Source: Halieaceae bacterium
Lineage (GTDB): Bacteria; Pseudomonadota; Gammaproteobacteria; Pseudomonadales; Halieaceae
DNA: 64,000 nucleotides
Reading direction: 5' to 3'
NCBI GenBank assembly: GCA_902613175.1
Contig: CACMGJ010000006.1
Span: forward strand, 1 to 64,000
In this document: positions 43,768 through 52,547 of the stretch, one piece after another
Layout: each line of letters begins with the position of its first letter
Position numbering within the stretch: position 1 is the stretch's first letter
Position numbers and translations under genes: made by a program
Notes under the pieces: generated by a model
The model's database searches: none
What the model was told of the DNA's origin: nothing
What the model saw: only the letters and a program-made list of their open reading frames with translations

Positions 43768-43800
43768 TCTAACTAAATATTCAATTAATTGGGGTTACTC
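43768..43800 (+). promoter_or_regulatory. 5' leader of the GH16 gene, shared with the TonB receptor gene
   Basis: TCTAAC (43768-43773), 17 bases, then GGGGTTACTC (43791-43800) directly before the ATG. The minus-strand TonB receptor gene has TCTAAC, 16 bases, GGGGTTACTC (complement 55536-55505) just before its start. GGGG may serve as ribosome site; the conserved TTACTC and TCTAAC parts suggest a common regulatory element. An AAGCGCTT palindrome lies further upstream at 43678-43685. Confidence 0.55.
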
Positions 43801-46800
43801 ATGTTTGATCGCTTGTATCGTCATGGCCGTCTCGTTGGCATCGGCCTTGCTGCAGCTCTTCTAAACGCCTGTGGCGGGGGTAGTGCAACTGTTCCGGACG
43901 CTGAGCCGTTCTATCTGGAGGAAGAGGAAGAGTGGAGCTTGGTTTGGTCTGATGAATTCGACGGTAGCGCCGTAGATTCTGGTAGCTGGACGTTCCAACT
44001 AGGAGACGGTAGTGATAACGGGCTGCCAGGTTGGGGTAACTACGAACTTCAGTATTACCAAGCTGATAATGCGTCTATCCAGGAAGTCGATGATACGACT
44101 GCGCTCGTAATTGAAGCTCGCCAGGAAGATGCCGGTAACAGTGCGTACACCTCAGCGCGTATGCGTTCAGTTAACAAGTTTGATTTCAAATACGGCCGTG
44201 TTGATGTCCGCGCCAAGGCTGCGCCAGGTGACGGTATGTGGTCAGCGGTCTGGATGATGCCAACAGACACAACCTATGGCACATGGGCTGCCGGTGGTGA
44301 GATCGACATTATGGAAGTGGTGAATGCGGGCACTGATAATCAGAGCGTATTCATGGCGGCTCATTACGGTTTCGAGTGGCCCCTAAACCAAATCACGAGC
44401 GAAGACGCCGATGTAGATGATGCCACCGACTGGCACACTTACTCACTTGAATGGTCTGGAGATTACCTACGTTGGTTTGTTGACGGTGAGCACCTAAGAA
44501 CCGTAAGTAAAGACGTTTACTACAGCTACTACTTCAAGGACAACACAGACGGCTATCAGCTTGCGAGCAATCCCGCTGCGCCGTTTGATCGTGATTTCCA
44601 CCTGATTGTGAACCTTGCTATAGGTGGCATCGGCCCAGGCGTTGAGCTCGATCCATCGGCTGTTCCCGGTGAAATGGTTGTCGATTACATCCGCGTTTAC
44701 GAGTGTTCATACGACACCGGGAACGGCGTGGGTTGTAACAGCTTTGCAGACCGCTCGATCGAGTCGCCGGATGCGCAAAGCCCTGAAGTCGTTACGACAG
44801 AGATCTATACAGATTCAGTTGGTCCTCTAAATTGGACTTTCCTCACAGGTGACGTGACACGTGACTTGCAGGCGGTTATTGGCTGGAACAACGAGGGCGC
44901 GATAGATATCAGCGTCTCGGAAGTGGCTGTTGAAGGTCGAGGTAATGTCCTTGATGTGATGAGTGATGGCGGCGGTAACGTGGTTATCAACGCTACTGAC
45001 GGAGAGATCATCGACATCTACGGTCATCGCGGTGGTGGTGAGTTGAAGTTCGATATGTATATCGACAGTTCGATGACGGCGCCGGACGGTACTATAGCGG
45101 TCAAAATTGACAGCGGATACCCAGCAGTCGGTAGTGTTTCGCTGAGCGTTGCGGACATGCCGAAGAACGAGTGGTTCTCATACAGTGCATCTATCAATCA
45201 GATTCTAGCCACCCGTGGCCGCGGCGAACGACCGCTCGCTCTGGGTGCCGTTCAGAATCTCGTGGTCATTGAGCCAAGTGCGGCTGCCCACGTGCAGTTG
45301 GACAATATCCGCCTAGTGTGTGGTACGCCAAATGGCGATTGTGGAATCGCGGCGCCTGCACAGTCTACTGATGACCTCGTTATAACGGTTCTGGATGAGA
45401 ATGGAGAAGCGGGCTCTGCGTGGTCGCCAGGGATTTGCGCGGTATCTGCTGAAAATGCTTTCGCAGAAGATTATTGCGATGGAAACACGTCTAACCAAGT
45501 GACGTGGTCGGTGGTTCCCACTGGTGATTATGATATTGGCGTCAATGCGGTAAGAATTAATTTCGGTGACGGCGTTGGTGGTGCATGGTTCATCAAAGAT
45601 GCTCAGGGCCTCGATCTCAGCGACTCAGCGGGTGGTACATTGAAGTTCGATATTCAGTTGCCTCCGGAAACAGTCACTGATGGCGTTATCTTCAAGGTGG
45701 AAAATGAATATCCGCAAGGCACAGGTGCGATGCCGCTTGACTTGGAAGGATACATTCCTGGCACCTGGGAGAGCTTCGAAATTCCAATCGCCGATCTACT
45801 TGCTTCCACAAACGCGGAGCAAAACAACCCTCCGGGTGGTCGGTTAAGTCTTGCTGCAGTTAAGGCCTTCCTAGTTCTCTCTCCAAATGGTGAGCAAGGC
45901 GGAAAGTCTATCAAGGTTGCAAATGTCCGGTTGGAGCGCTTGGCCGGAGAAGAGGTCGAGGACACTGGCATTCTCGGAACATGGATGCTTGCGCCAGAGG
46001 CCGGTTCACTCGGTGTAGGCCCAGCGGAATTCGATGTCTCATGGTGGAATGGTGACGACGGCGTGATCGCATTACGCGCTTGCTCGTACGATGATGAGTA
46101 TGTCTTTGGCCGTGATGGCTCATTCCGAAACGTCTTGGGTGACGAAACCTGGGTAGAAACATGGCAGGGCGTTGAAGCCGATGGTTGCGGGGCACCAGTT
46201 GCACCCCATGATGCATCGATTGACGCTACGTTTGAGTACGATGAAGGTGCACAGACGCTGACCATCAATGGTCAAGGCTCTTACATGGGGTTACCTAAGG
46301 CTGTAAATGGCGCTGAGATCGCATCAGTCGGTGATGCACCAGGAAGCATTGTTTACAACGCCTACGAGCAAGACGATGGTTCGTTGCTGGTGACTGTTGA
46401 GGCCGGTGCAGGCGTTTGGTGGAACTACAAGTTCATCAAGACAGCTGAGCCACCACCCCCATCACCTTTTGTGGGGACGTGGGTCGTTGCGCCTGAAGCG
46501 GGCTCGTTGGGTGTTGGCCCAGCAGAGTTTGATGTTTCTTGGTTTAGTGGTGATGATGGTGTGATAGCTCTGAGAGATTGCTACTACGACGATGAGTACA
46601 TCTTTAATCCTGATGGCTCCTATCGTGTTGAAATGCAGGGAGAGACGTGGGTCGAGGCCTGGCAGGGCGGAAGCGATTCGTGTGATGCACCCGTGGCTCC
46701 TCACGATGGCTCGAATGACGCAACTTGGAGTCATGATCAGGAAACTGGAACACTGACCCTGTCTGGTCAGGGGGCCTACGTCGGTCTCTCAAAGGCAGTT

Positions 46801-47436
46801 AATGGTGCGGAGCTAGCGTCTCCCGCTGATACGCCCGCGAGCATCACTTACAACGCGCACCCGCAAGAAGACGGGTCGATGTACGTCACTGTCGAAGCCG
46901 GTGAAGGCGTGTGGTGGAACTATAAGATTGTGAAGATCGCCGAACCTGCTGGTCCATCGCCGATCGCTGGTACCTGGTACATGGCGGATTCTGATGGATC
47001 GTTAGGTGTAGGCCCCACTGAGTTTGATGTCTCATGGTTCAGTAACGACGCAGGTGTAACCACGCTGCGTGCGTGTTACTTCGATGACGCTTACGTGTTT
47101 GGTGACAACGGGTCATTCGAAAACGTGCAAGGTGATGAGACTTGGCTCGAGCCCTGGCAAGGTGTGGAATCCGAAGGTTGTGGTGCTCCAGTAGCACCGC
47201 ATGATGGCTCCGCCGACGCGACGTTCGTCTATGACGGTGATGCCCAGACATTGACGCTCAACGGTGCCGGCGCCTACATTGGCCTTCCAAAAGCGATCAA
47301 TGGTGCTGAGATCGGATCAGTAGCGGACGTGCCCGCTAGCATCTCCTACAATGCCTACCTCAACGATGATGGCACTATGTCGGTCACGGTCGAAGCAGGT
47401 GATGGCGTTTGGTGGAACTACTTACTGACACGCTGA
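43801..47436 (+). CDS. GH16 endo-beta-1,3-glucanase (laminarinase-type) lipoprotein with three C-terminal repeats
   Basis: Surface or periplasmic lipoprotein of 1211 residues that cuts beta-1,3-glucan internally. Lipobox LLNAC (C24), then a GH16 domain (about 35-300) with the catalytic signature EIDIME (E167, D169, E172) and WSDEFDGS near its start, then two galactose-binding/ExoP-like modules (about 336-505, ending VQLDNIRLVC; about 523-712, ending VKVANVRLERL), then three tandem repeats of about 165 residues (726-891, 892-1056, 1057-1211). ATG is chosen as start; an in-frame TTG is 4 codons upstream. A strong terminator follows the gene. Confidence 0.95.
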   Translation: MFDRLYRHGRLVGIGLAAALLNACGGGSATVPDAEPFYLEEEEEWSLVWSDEFDGSAVDSGSWTFQLGDGSDNGLPGWGNYELQYYQADNASIQEVDDTTALVIEARQEDAGNSAYTSARMRSVNKFDFKYGRVDVRAKAAPGDGMWSAVWMMPTDTTYGTWAAGGEIDIMEVVNAGTDNQSVFMAAHYGFEWPLNQITSEDADVDDATDWHTYSLEWSGDYLRWFVDGEHLRTVSKDVYYSYYFKDNTDGYQLASNPAAPFDRDFHLIVNLAIGGIGPGVELDPSAVPGEMVVDYIRVYECSYDTGNGVGCNSFADRSIESPDAQSPEVVTTEIYTDSVGPLNWTFLTGDVTRDLQAVIGWNNEGAIDISVSEVAVEGRGNVLDVMSDGGGNVVINATDGEIIDIYGHRGGGELKFDMYIDSSMTAPDGTIAVKIDSGYPAVGSVSLSVADMPKNEWFSYSASINQILATRGRGERPLALGAVQNLVVIEPSAAAHVQLDNIRLVCGTPNGDCGIAAPAQSTDDLVITVLDENGEAGSAWSPGICAVSAENAFAEDYCDGNTSNQVTWSVVPTGDYDIGVNAVRINFGDGVGGAWFIKDAQGLDLSDSAGGTLKFDIQLPPETVTDGVIFKVENEYPQGTGAMPLDLEGYIPGTWESFEIPIADLLASTNAEQNNPPGGRLSLAAVKAFLVLSPNGEQGGKSIKVANVRLERLAGEEVEDTGILGTWMLAPEAGSLGVGPAEFDVSWWNGDDGVIALRACSYDDEYVFGRDGSFRNVLGDETWVETWQGVEADGCGAPVAPHDASIDATFEYDEGAQTLTINGQGSYMGLPKAVNGAEIASVGDAPGSIVYNAYEQDDGSLLVTVEAGAGVWWNYKFIKTAEPPPPSPFVGTWVVAPEAGSLGVGPAEFDVSWFSGDDGVIALRDCYYDDEYIFNPDGSYRVEMQGETWVEAWQGGSDSCDAPVAPHDGSNDATWSHDQETGTLTLSGQGAYVGLSKAVNGAELASPADTPASITYNAHPQEDGSMYVTVEAGEGVWWNYKIVKIAEPAGPSPIAGTWYMADSDGSLGVGPTEFDVSWFSNDAGVTTLRACYFDDAYVFGDNGSFENVQGDETWLEPWQGVESEGCGAPVAPHDGSADATFVYDGDAQTLTLNGAGAYIGLPKAINGAEIGSVADVPASISYNAYLNDDGTMSVTVEAGDGVWWNYLLTR
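45976..47433 (+). repeat. Three tandem about 165-codon repeats at the 3' end of the GH16 gene
   Basis: Units start at 45976, 46474 and 46969 (periods 498 and 495 bases). Each encodes GTW, then SLGVGP and EFDVSW, then a CY/CS-FDDEY segment, GDETW or GETW, CGAPVAPHDGS or similar, DATF/DATW, then GA/GS-Y-GLPKA, NGAE, and ends VEAGDGVWWNY. Aromatic and cysteine positions are strictly kept. The pattern suggests a domain for glucan or surface binding; I do not know a family name. Confidence 0.85.
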
Positions 47437-47454
47437 TAGCAAACCTTTTGAAGA

Positions 47455-47480
47455 AGCCGGGCAATAGCCCGGCTTTTTTT
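47455..47480 (+). terminator. Rho-independent terminator after the GH16 gene
   Basis: Stem AGCCGGGC/GCCCGGCT with loop AATA, then a run of seven T. It starts 18 bases after the stop codon. The next 146 bases up to the convergent halogenase hold no further feature. Confidence 0.92.
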
Positions 47481-47626
47481 ATCTAGCGATAAATGTCATG
47501 GGTTCGCGAAGTCACTTGGTATTGCGCCTAGGAAAAAGGTCGGTTATGGACGGGTGTATTAGCACTCTCTTAATCAAGCCCTTCAAAAACCGAGGCGGTG
47601 ATCATCGTTGAAACAACGAGAGCAGA

Positions 47627-49117
47627 TCAGACCTTGGCGTGTTGGATCAACGTATTCACAAACGCCCCATGCTGCGGCAGCTTGGCTACAGTTTGAGCGA
47701 CCTCGTGCTGAATACCTTTAAGGAAAGCGGTCATTTGCTCAGAGGACATCGCCTGTGCAATGTTGTGGTATCCCCGAGGTGTGAGCCCTTGACCCATCAT
47801 CACCTGCACCCAAGAATTCTCTGCAAAGACGTCGTCTTGTGGCTTGAAGACGCGGGCTGAACGTTCAAACAGCTCCATCCGATGTTTTAGCGAGTCCGGC
47901 AATTCCATGTTTCGACAGTGATCCCAGAAGGGGTCACCATGACGCTCGTTCAGCGCATAATGCAGAACAATAAAGTCTCTAATGTGCTCGGCTTCAGATC
48001 GCATTTTGGTGTTGTACTCGCGTACTGTGCTCTCCTCGATCGAAAGGTCCGGAAACATCAATAGCAACCACATAATGCCGTTCTGAATGAAGTGGATACT
48101 CGTTGACTCCAAAGGTTCGATAAATCCACTCGACAAGCCAATGGCGATGCAGTTTTTATTCCAGTACCGCTTTCGTTGGCCCGTTGTGAAACGTATGGAG
48201 CGTGGATCAATAAGTGTTTTCTCTGGCACGTTTTGGAGCAGCAGCTCGCGGGCCGTCTGTTCATCCATGAAGTCATTGCAGTAGACCAGACCATTGCCGG
48301 CACGATGTTGCAGCGGTATCCGCCACTGCCAGCCCACTTTATGGGCAATCGCTCTGGTATACGGCTTGGGGTGCTCTGATAGTTCGCTCTGGACGGCCCA
48401 TGCGCGATTGGCGGGTAACCAGTGGCTCCAATCATCGAATCCTGTTTCCAACGTACCTTCGGATAGCAGTGCTCTAAATCCCGTGCAGTCGATGAAGAGA
48501 TCGCCCTCAATGCGGTGACCATTGTCGAGCACCAGTGCCTCAATAAAACCATCGTGGGGGCAGGTGTCGACTTGGTTAATCTTTCCCTCAACGCGAGTAA
48601 CCCCAGAGGCCTCCGCCATTTTGCGCAGGTACATGCCGTATTTTGACGCATCGAGGTGATAGGCGTAGTTGAGCTTGTTTTCACTGGTGATAGCAAAGCG
48701 TTCCGCCTCGGCAGCTTTTAGCTCGGGACAGTACTCGCTGTACTGCTCGGCGAGTCCCAGTTCTTGTGCGCGCAGCCAGAAATGATGGAACCCGGCCGCC
48801 CACGAGCCTTTCCCGGTATCGCCAAATGAATGGAAGTAGTTTTCGCCCTCTGTTCGCCAGTTCTCAAACCGAATACCTAACTTAAAGGTACCGCTGGTCA
48901 GCTTGATGAAATCGGGTTCGGGTATTTGAAGCAGTCGATTGATAGTCAAAATCGTGGGTATGGTTGCTTCACCGACCCCCACAGTACCAATCTCTTCAGA
49001 CTCCACCAGGGTAATGGTAAGCTTTCGCCCAACCAGACGTGAAAGGGCGGCGGCCGCCATCCATCCGGCGGTGCCGCCACCAGCAATGACTACGCGCTCT
49101 ACTTTCCGGTCAGACAT
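47627..49117 (-). CDS. FAD-dependent tryptophan halogenase family protein (copy 1)
   Basis: Flavoprotein of 496 residues with the tryptophan-halogenase fold: Rossmann GGGTAGWM (13-20), lysine K79 in TFKLGIRFENW at the position of the catalytic lysine of PrnA, the family box WQWRIP (263-268, WxWxIP) that blocks monooxygenation, and glutamate E337 in GFIEPLEST, matching the second catalytic residue. These residues suggest halide chemistry, though the substrate is unknown and no free-tryptophan natural-product cluster is present. It is the last gene of the minus-strand halogenase/SapC/cupin cluster next to a TonB receptor. Confidence 0.9.
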   Translation of the reverse strand: MSDRKVERVVIAGGGTAGWMAAAALSRLVGRKLTITLVESEEIGTVGVGEATIPTILTINRLLQIPEPDFIKLTSGTFKLGIRFENWRTEGENYFHSFGDTGKGSWAAGFHHFWLRAQELGLAEQYSEYCPELKAAEAERFAITSENKLNYAYHLDASKYGMYLRKMAEASGVTRVEGKINQVDTCPHDGFIEALVLDNGHRIEGDLFIDCTGFRALLSEGTLETGFDDWSHWLPANRAWAVQSELSEHPKPYTRAIAHKVGWQWRIPLQHRAGNGLVYCNDFMDEQTARELLLQNVPEKTLIDPRSIRFTTGQRKRYWNKNCIAIGLSSGFIEPLESTSIHFIQNGIMWLLLMFPDLSIEESTVREYNTKMRSEAEHIRDFIVLHYALNERHGDPFWDHCRNMELPDSLKHRMELFERSARVFKPQDDVFAENSWVQVMMGQGLTPRGYHNIAQAMSSEQMTAFLKGIQHEVAQTVAKLPQHGAFVNTLIQHAKV

Positions 49118-49124
49118 CGCTCTA

Positions 49125-50144
49125 TTACCGTTTCAATGAATTTGTCAGTTCGGCTCGTAGCTTACGAGCTAATGGGTCCGAAACGTTGTCGAGTCGCCCC
49201 CAGCTTGCCTCCGGTAAATGCTCGAGGTGTTGGGTGTCCTCAGCAAATACGTAGTGGTCGAACAGCGATTTTAACGCGTTGCGCTGATGAAGTGGCAGGG
49301 AACGGATACTCAGAAAAGCATGTTTAAGTGCCTCAGTGGGTGAGCCGTATACTCCGGGCGTTTCTTGCCACCAGAAATTCACCAGTCCATTGATGGCTGA
49401 CAGAGATTCAACCTGATGCCACCACATGTTTGGAATGTAGATAACATCGCCTGGTTCTAGCGTGGTCACAACTGCATTACGCTCAGCCTCAGCAAATCGC
49501 GGGAATTGCTCGTAATCAGGATTATCAAAGTCCACCATGCTAATAGGCTGACCCGCGGGCGTCAGATCCCATGGACCTACATATAAGTTGCCAACTTGAT
49601 CGGGTGGAAATAGTGTGAATCGACGCTGACCAATGACACAGCCGGCAATATTGCGCGGAAAGTCAAAATGCGCGGCTACTCTAGATCGATTTCCAATCCA
49701 CAGACTGGTCATTACCCCGGGGAGGGTTGCTGGCAGTGGATGGGCTTCATTAAAACCGGGCAACCAGGCGCTAGTCTGGGTTGAACCCACGTAAAGCGAC
49801 GGAGCATTTGACTCGTCCTTCAGTGAAAGTAGCTTGCTAAAAACCTGCTCGAGTCGTGTGTCTACCTGAACAAAATTAAAGCCTGTGACGTCTTCGTTGT
49901 AGAAGAAACGACCTTTGTACTCTGGCTCTGCAAGGAAGGCACTGACGGGTCTGCCCTGATAAAAGCTCGCAAGGTAGGCGAGCGCTTTTTCATCTCCTTG
50001 CTTAGCGTGTTCAACTACTGGCCATTCACGTAGATAGCCGCGAGCCACCCAGGGTGTATCCGATGTGAGTAGCTCCTGCGAAGGGGAGGTGCCTGCGGAA
50101 AGCTCGACCTCAGTTATAGGTGGCGCGTTCTCGCAGGCTGGCAT
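49125..50144 (-). CDS. Cupin-like/JmjC-type Fe(II)-2-oxoglutarate dioxygenase
   Basis: Protein of 339 residues with a cupin_8/JmjC fold. Metal ligands of the expected H-x-D...H facial triad are visible: H159 and D161 in VAAHFDFPRN, H243 in NMWWHQVESL. RRFTLFPPDQVGNLYVGP and LEPGDVIYIPNMWWH are family signatures of tRNA-wybutosine/asparagine-hydroxylase-like cupins. No signal peptide. It sits between the first halogenase (7-base gap) and sapC (6-base gap), so the genes are cotranscribed. A peptidyl or small-molecule hydroxylase role is inferred. Confidence 0.85.
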   Translation of the reverse strand: MPACENAPPITEVELSAGTSPSQELLTSDTPWVARGYLREWPVVEHAKQGDEKALAYLASFYQGRPVSAFLAEPEYKGRFFYNEDVTGFNFVQVDTRLEQVFSKLLSLKDESNAPSLYVGSTQTSAWLPGFNEAHPLPATLPGVMTSLWIGNRSRVAAHFDFPRNIAGCVIGQRRFTLFPPDQVGNLYVGPWDLTPAGQPISMVDFDNPDYEQFPRFAEAERNAVVTTLEPGDVIYIPNMWWHQVESLSAINGLVNFWWQETPGVYGSPTEALKHAFLSIRSLPLHQRNALKSLFDHYVFAEDTQHLEHLPEASWGRLDNVSDPLARKLRAELTNSLKR

Positions 50145-50150
50145 GGTTGA

Positions 50151-50867
50151 TTAACCCGTGACCTTTTGGTTTTTCAGGTCGATTAAACGCTTGAGCTGCG
50201 ACTGGGAGGCAACCATCATGAAGGCTGGCAGTAGGTGGCCGCGTCGGTGCAAGTCCGTCACAGCGGCCTCATTGAGTACCTGCAGCTTTTCATCATCGAC
50301 CGCATAAAAGCCCTCCAGCGCATGATCCTCTCCGTTGCGCAATGTGATTTTCAGCGTTATTGGCGTAATCAGACCATGCTGGGTCAACGCATCAACGAAT
50401 TGCGGTGTCGACGTGTGGCCGAGGTGGATGCCCTCGAGCATCGTTGCCAAGCGATCGAGGTATTCCGTATTTCCTCCAAACTCGAGGAAGAGTGGTTCCC
50501 CCTCGGTTTCATTGACATTGGGATGGTCCATGTCGATGGCAACCACACGGGCAGGCTCTCCAGTGTCCGTCTTGCCGTCTACGGCAATCATCAGCGGGCC
50601 TCGCTGAACCAGCATGGGGATGTACTGGCTGTGCCATTGCTCATCGTCAATGAAGAGATTCTCCCCCTGCTCAAATCCGAGGAGGGCAATGGGCTGGAAA
50701 GTGTTCTCCTCTGGATTTTTGTAAAACATGAGAGGGAAGTTGCTTTGCAACGCACGCATCTCACTTGTGTAAACAGGAGAGAACATGATCCTATCCGAGC
50801 CGCAGGGGGTTTGTTTTATCCGCACCTGCGCATGCTGAACATTGTTTAACTTCTGAATATTACTCAA
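50151..50867 (-). CDS. sapC: SapC-family protein
   Basis: Cytoplasmic-type protein of 238 residues. The core FPLMFYKNPEENTFQPIALL, NLFIDDEQWHSQYIPMLVQR and LEFGGNTEYLDRLATMLEG are characteristic of SapC, a name from Caulobacter S-layer work; molecular function is not established. It is found repeatedly beside TonB receptors and tryptophan halogenases, as here, between the cupin gene and the second halogenase. No catalytic residues are obvious. Confidence 0.87.
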   Translation of the reverse strand: MSNIQKLNNVQHAQVRIKQTPCGSDRIMFSPVYTSEMRALQSNFPLMFYKNPEENTFQPIALLGFEQGENLFIDDEQWHSQYIPMLVQRGPLMIAVDGKTDTGEPARVVAIDMDHPNVNETEGEPLFLEFGGNTEYLDRLATMLEGIHLGHTSTPQFVDALTQHGLITPITLKITLRNGEDHALEGFYAVDDEKLQVLNEAAVTDLHRRGHLLPAFMMVASQSQLKRLIDLKNQKVTG

Positions 50868-50877
50868 TGTCTATCCT

Positions 50878-52440
50878 TTAGATCGCCGCGAAGTCCTTTT
50901 CCTTCACTTGATTCATTAAAAACCTATTGGGTGGAAGGTGCTGGCTGTATCGTTGCGCTTTCTTTTTTGCCTCGGCAAAGAATTGTATTGCGGTTTCTCT
51001 CTGGTGTTGATTATTTCTGAGCTGCGAGGCGGTTACCGTGGACTCAAAGCCCATGCCGTAAAGCACGTATTGATAACTCGCAGACGGAAACATTTCATCA
51101 CTTCGTCTGTCGTCATAATACCAAGGCGCCCGTGATCGCCACAGTAGAAGATTCTCCACCAATGTTTCCGGCATAGATTCAGCGTCCCGGTTATCTTGCC
51201 AATACCGAGAGTCGGTTCGCTGAGACAGCGCATAGTGAAGCTTCAGGAAGTCAATAATTTGCTCCCAGCGACTGGAGAACTCACGGTTAAAGCGCTTGGC
51301 CATGACCGCCATTGTCGCTCGATCATTTGGTAACTGCTCTGCTATCGCTGATGCGCTGAGTTCGATCAGAACTAGCGCCGAGGCTTCGAGCGGCTCAATA
51401 AAGCCTGCTGATAGGCCAACTCCCACGCAATTTTTGACCCAAAAACTTTCGCGATAGGCTGGCTCAAAGCTGAGTAACCGGGGAGCTAATCCATCTAGTC
51501 CCGCTGCTCGCCCGGTAGACTTTAGGTACTGGTCAAGAACCTCTTCCGTTTCGGCGGCCGACTGATAGTCGGTTGAAAATACGTGACCTACACCTCGCCG
51601 ATGCTGGAGTCCAATATCCCAAACCCATCCATTACGCTGTGCTGTGGAGTGCGTGGTTGCAGCGATTGCAGCCTCGTCATTGTCATAGGGCACTTGTACG
51701 GCCAGAGCGGCGTTATTGAAGAGATATTGGCGCTGGGACCTCAATGAAACACCATAGTGCTCGCCGAGCAGCATGCTTTTGAAGCCGGTACAGTCGATAA
51801 ACAGATCACCCTCTATGTCGCCGGCATGCTCTGTTTTTATCGCGCTGATGTAACCATGATCATCACAGAGAACCGCGGTTACATCGGCTTCGATATGGGT
51901 TACACCGAGCCTCGACACGGCATTCTCTGTCAATAACGCGGCAAACTTACCGGCGTCGAGGTGGTACCCATAATTGACGGTATAGGCATAGCCCGGAACG
52001 CCAATTTGTTTTGGTGCACGTCCGAGCTCGCAGACCGCATATTGTGGTGTTACAGCCTGGGCAAACGAAAGCTCACCGGCTTCACCATTCAGCCAATGTT
52101 CAGCAAGATTCACCGTGTCAAAGCCCTCAGGCAGCGAGAAGGGGTGGTAATAGGGCTCATCGCCTAGGTTGATCCAGTCTTTGAACCAGGTTCCCTGCTT
52201 CATTGAGGCATCGCATTGCCTGATGAAGTCTGCTTCGTCGATACCGATATTCTTGAGCGTGGTTCGCATAGAGGGCCATGTGCCTTCACCTACGCCCACT
52301 GTTGGCACGTTCGGTGATTCGACCAGCGTGATGCAGAGGCCACTGTTGCCCGCCTGGAAACGAGCCGCAAGAATATTGGCTGTTAGCCATCCGGCTGACC
52401 CGCCTCCCACAATAACAACTTTTTGAATTCTTTCGCTCAT
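50878..52440 (-). CDS. FAD-dependent tryptophan halogenase family protein (copy 2)
   Basis: Second halogenase-like protein, 520 residues: GGGSAGWL (12-19), a lysine in ASMKQGTWF (K81) aligning with the catalytic lysine, and E352 in GFIEPLEAS. The WxWxIP box reads WVWDIG (272-277), so the proline is lost. It is only distantly similar to copy 1 and shares domain order and length, so the pair are old paralogues and not a recent duplication. It is the gene nearest the TonB receptor, with a terminator-like hairpin between them. Confidence 0.88.
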   Translation of the reverse strand: MSERIQKVVIVGGGSAGWLTANILAARFQAGNSGLCITLVESPNVPTVGVGEGTWPSMRTTLKNIGIDEADFIRQCDASMKQGTWFKDWINLGDEPYYHPFSLPEGFDTVNLAEHWLNGEAGELSFAQAVTPQYAVCELGRAPKQIGVPGYAYTVNYGYHLDAGKFAALLTENAVSRLGVTHIEADVTAVLCDDHGYISAIKTEHAGDIEGDLFIDCTGFKSMLLGEHYGVSLRSQRQYLFNNAALAVQVPYDNDEAAIAATTHSTAQRNGWVWDIGLQHRRGVGHVFSTDYQSAAETEEVLDQYLKSTGRAAGLDGLAPRLLSFEPAYRESFWVKNCVGVGLSAGFIEPLEASALVLIELSASAIAEQLPNDRATMAVMAKRFNREFSSRWEQIIDFLKLHYALSQRTDSRYWQDNRDAESMPETLVENLLLWRSRAPWYYDDRRSDEMFPSASYQYVLYGMGFESTVTASQLRNNQHQRETAIQFFAEAKKKAQRYSQHLPPNRFLMNQVKEKDFAAI

Positions 52441-52492
52441 ATGAAGTGGCTGGTTAGGTTTCGATATCGAGTGTAAGACTTTGTTGTTCCTA

Positions 52493-52524
52493 CAAAAACA
52501 AAAAACCGCCCAGAGGGCGGTTTT
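52493..52524 (-). terminator. Rho-independent terminator between TonB receptor and halogenase 2
   Basis: Stem ACCGCCC/GGGCGGT with 3-base loop, followed on the minus strand by TTTTTGTTTTTG. It lies 24 bases after the TonB receptor stop and would attenuate transcription into the halogenase cluster, giving excess receptor relative to the enzymes. Confidence 0.85.
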
Positions 52525-52547
52525 CAGAAATTGGGATACCGCAGAGT

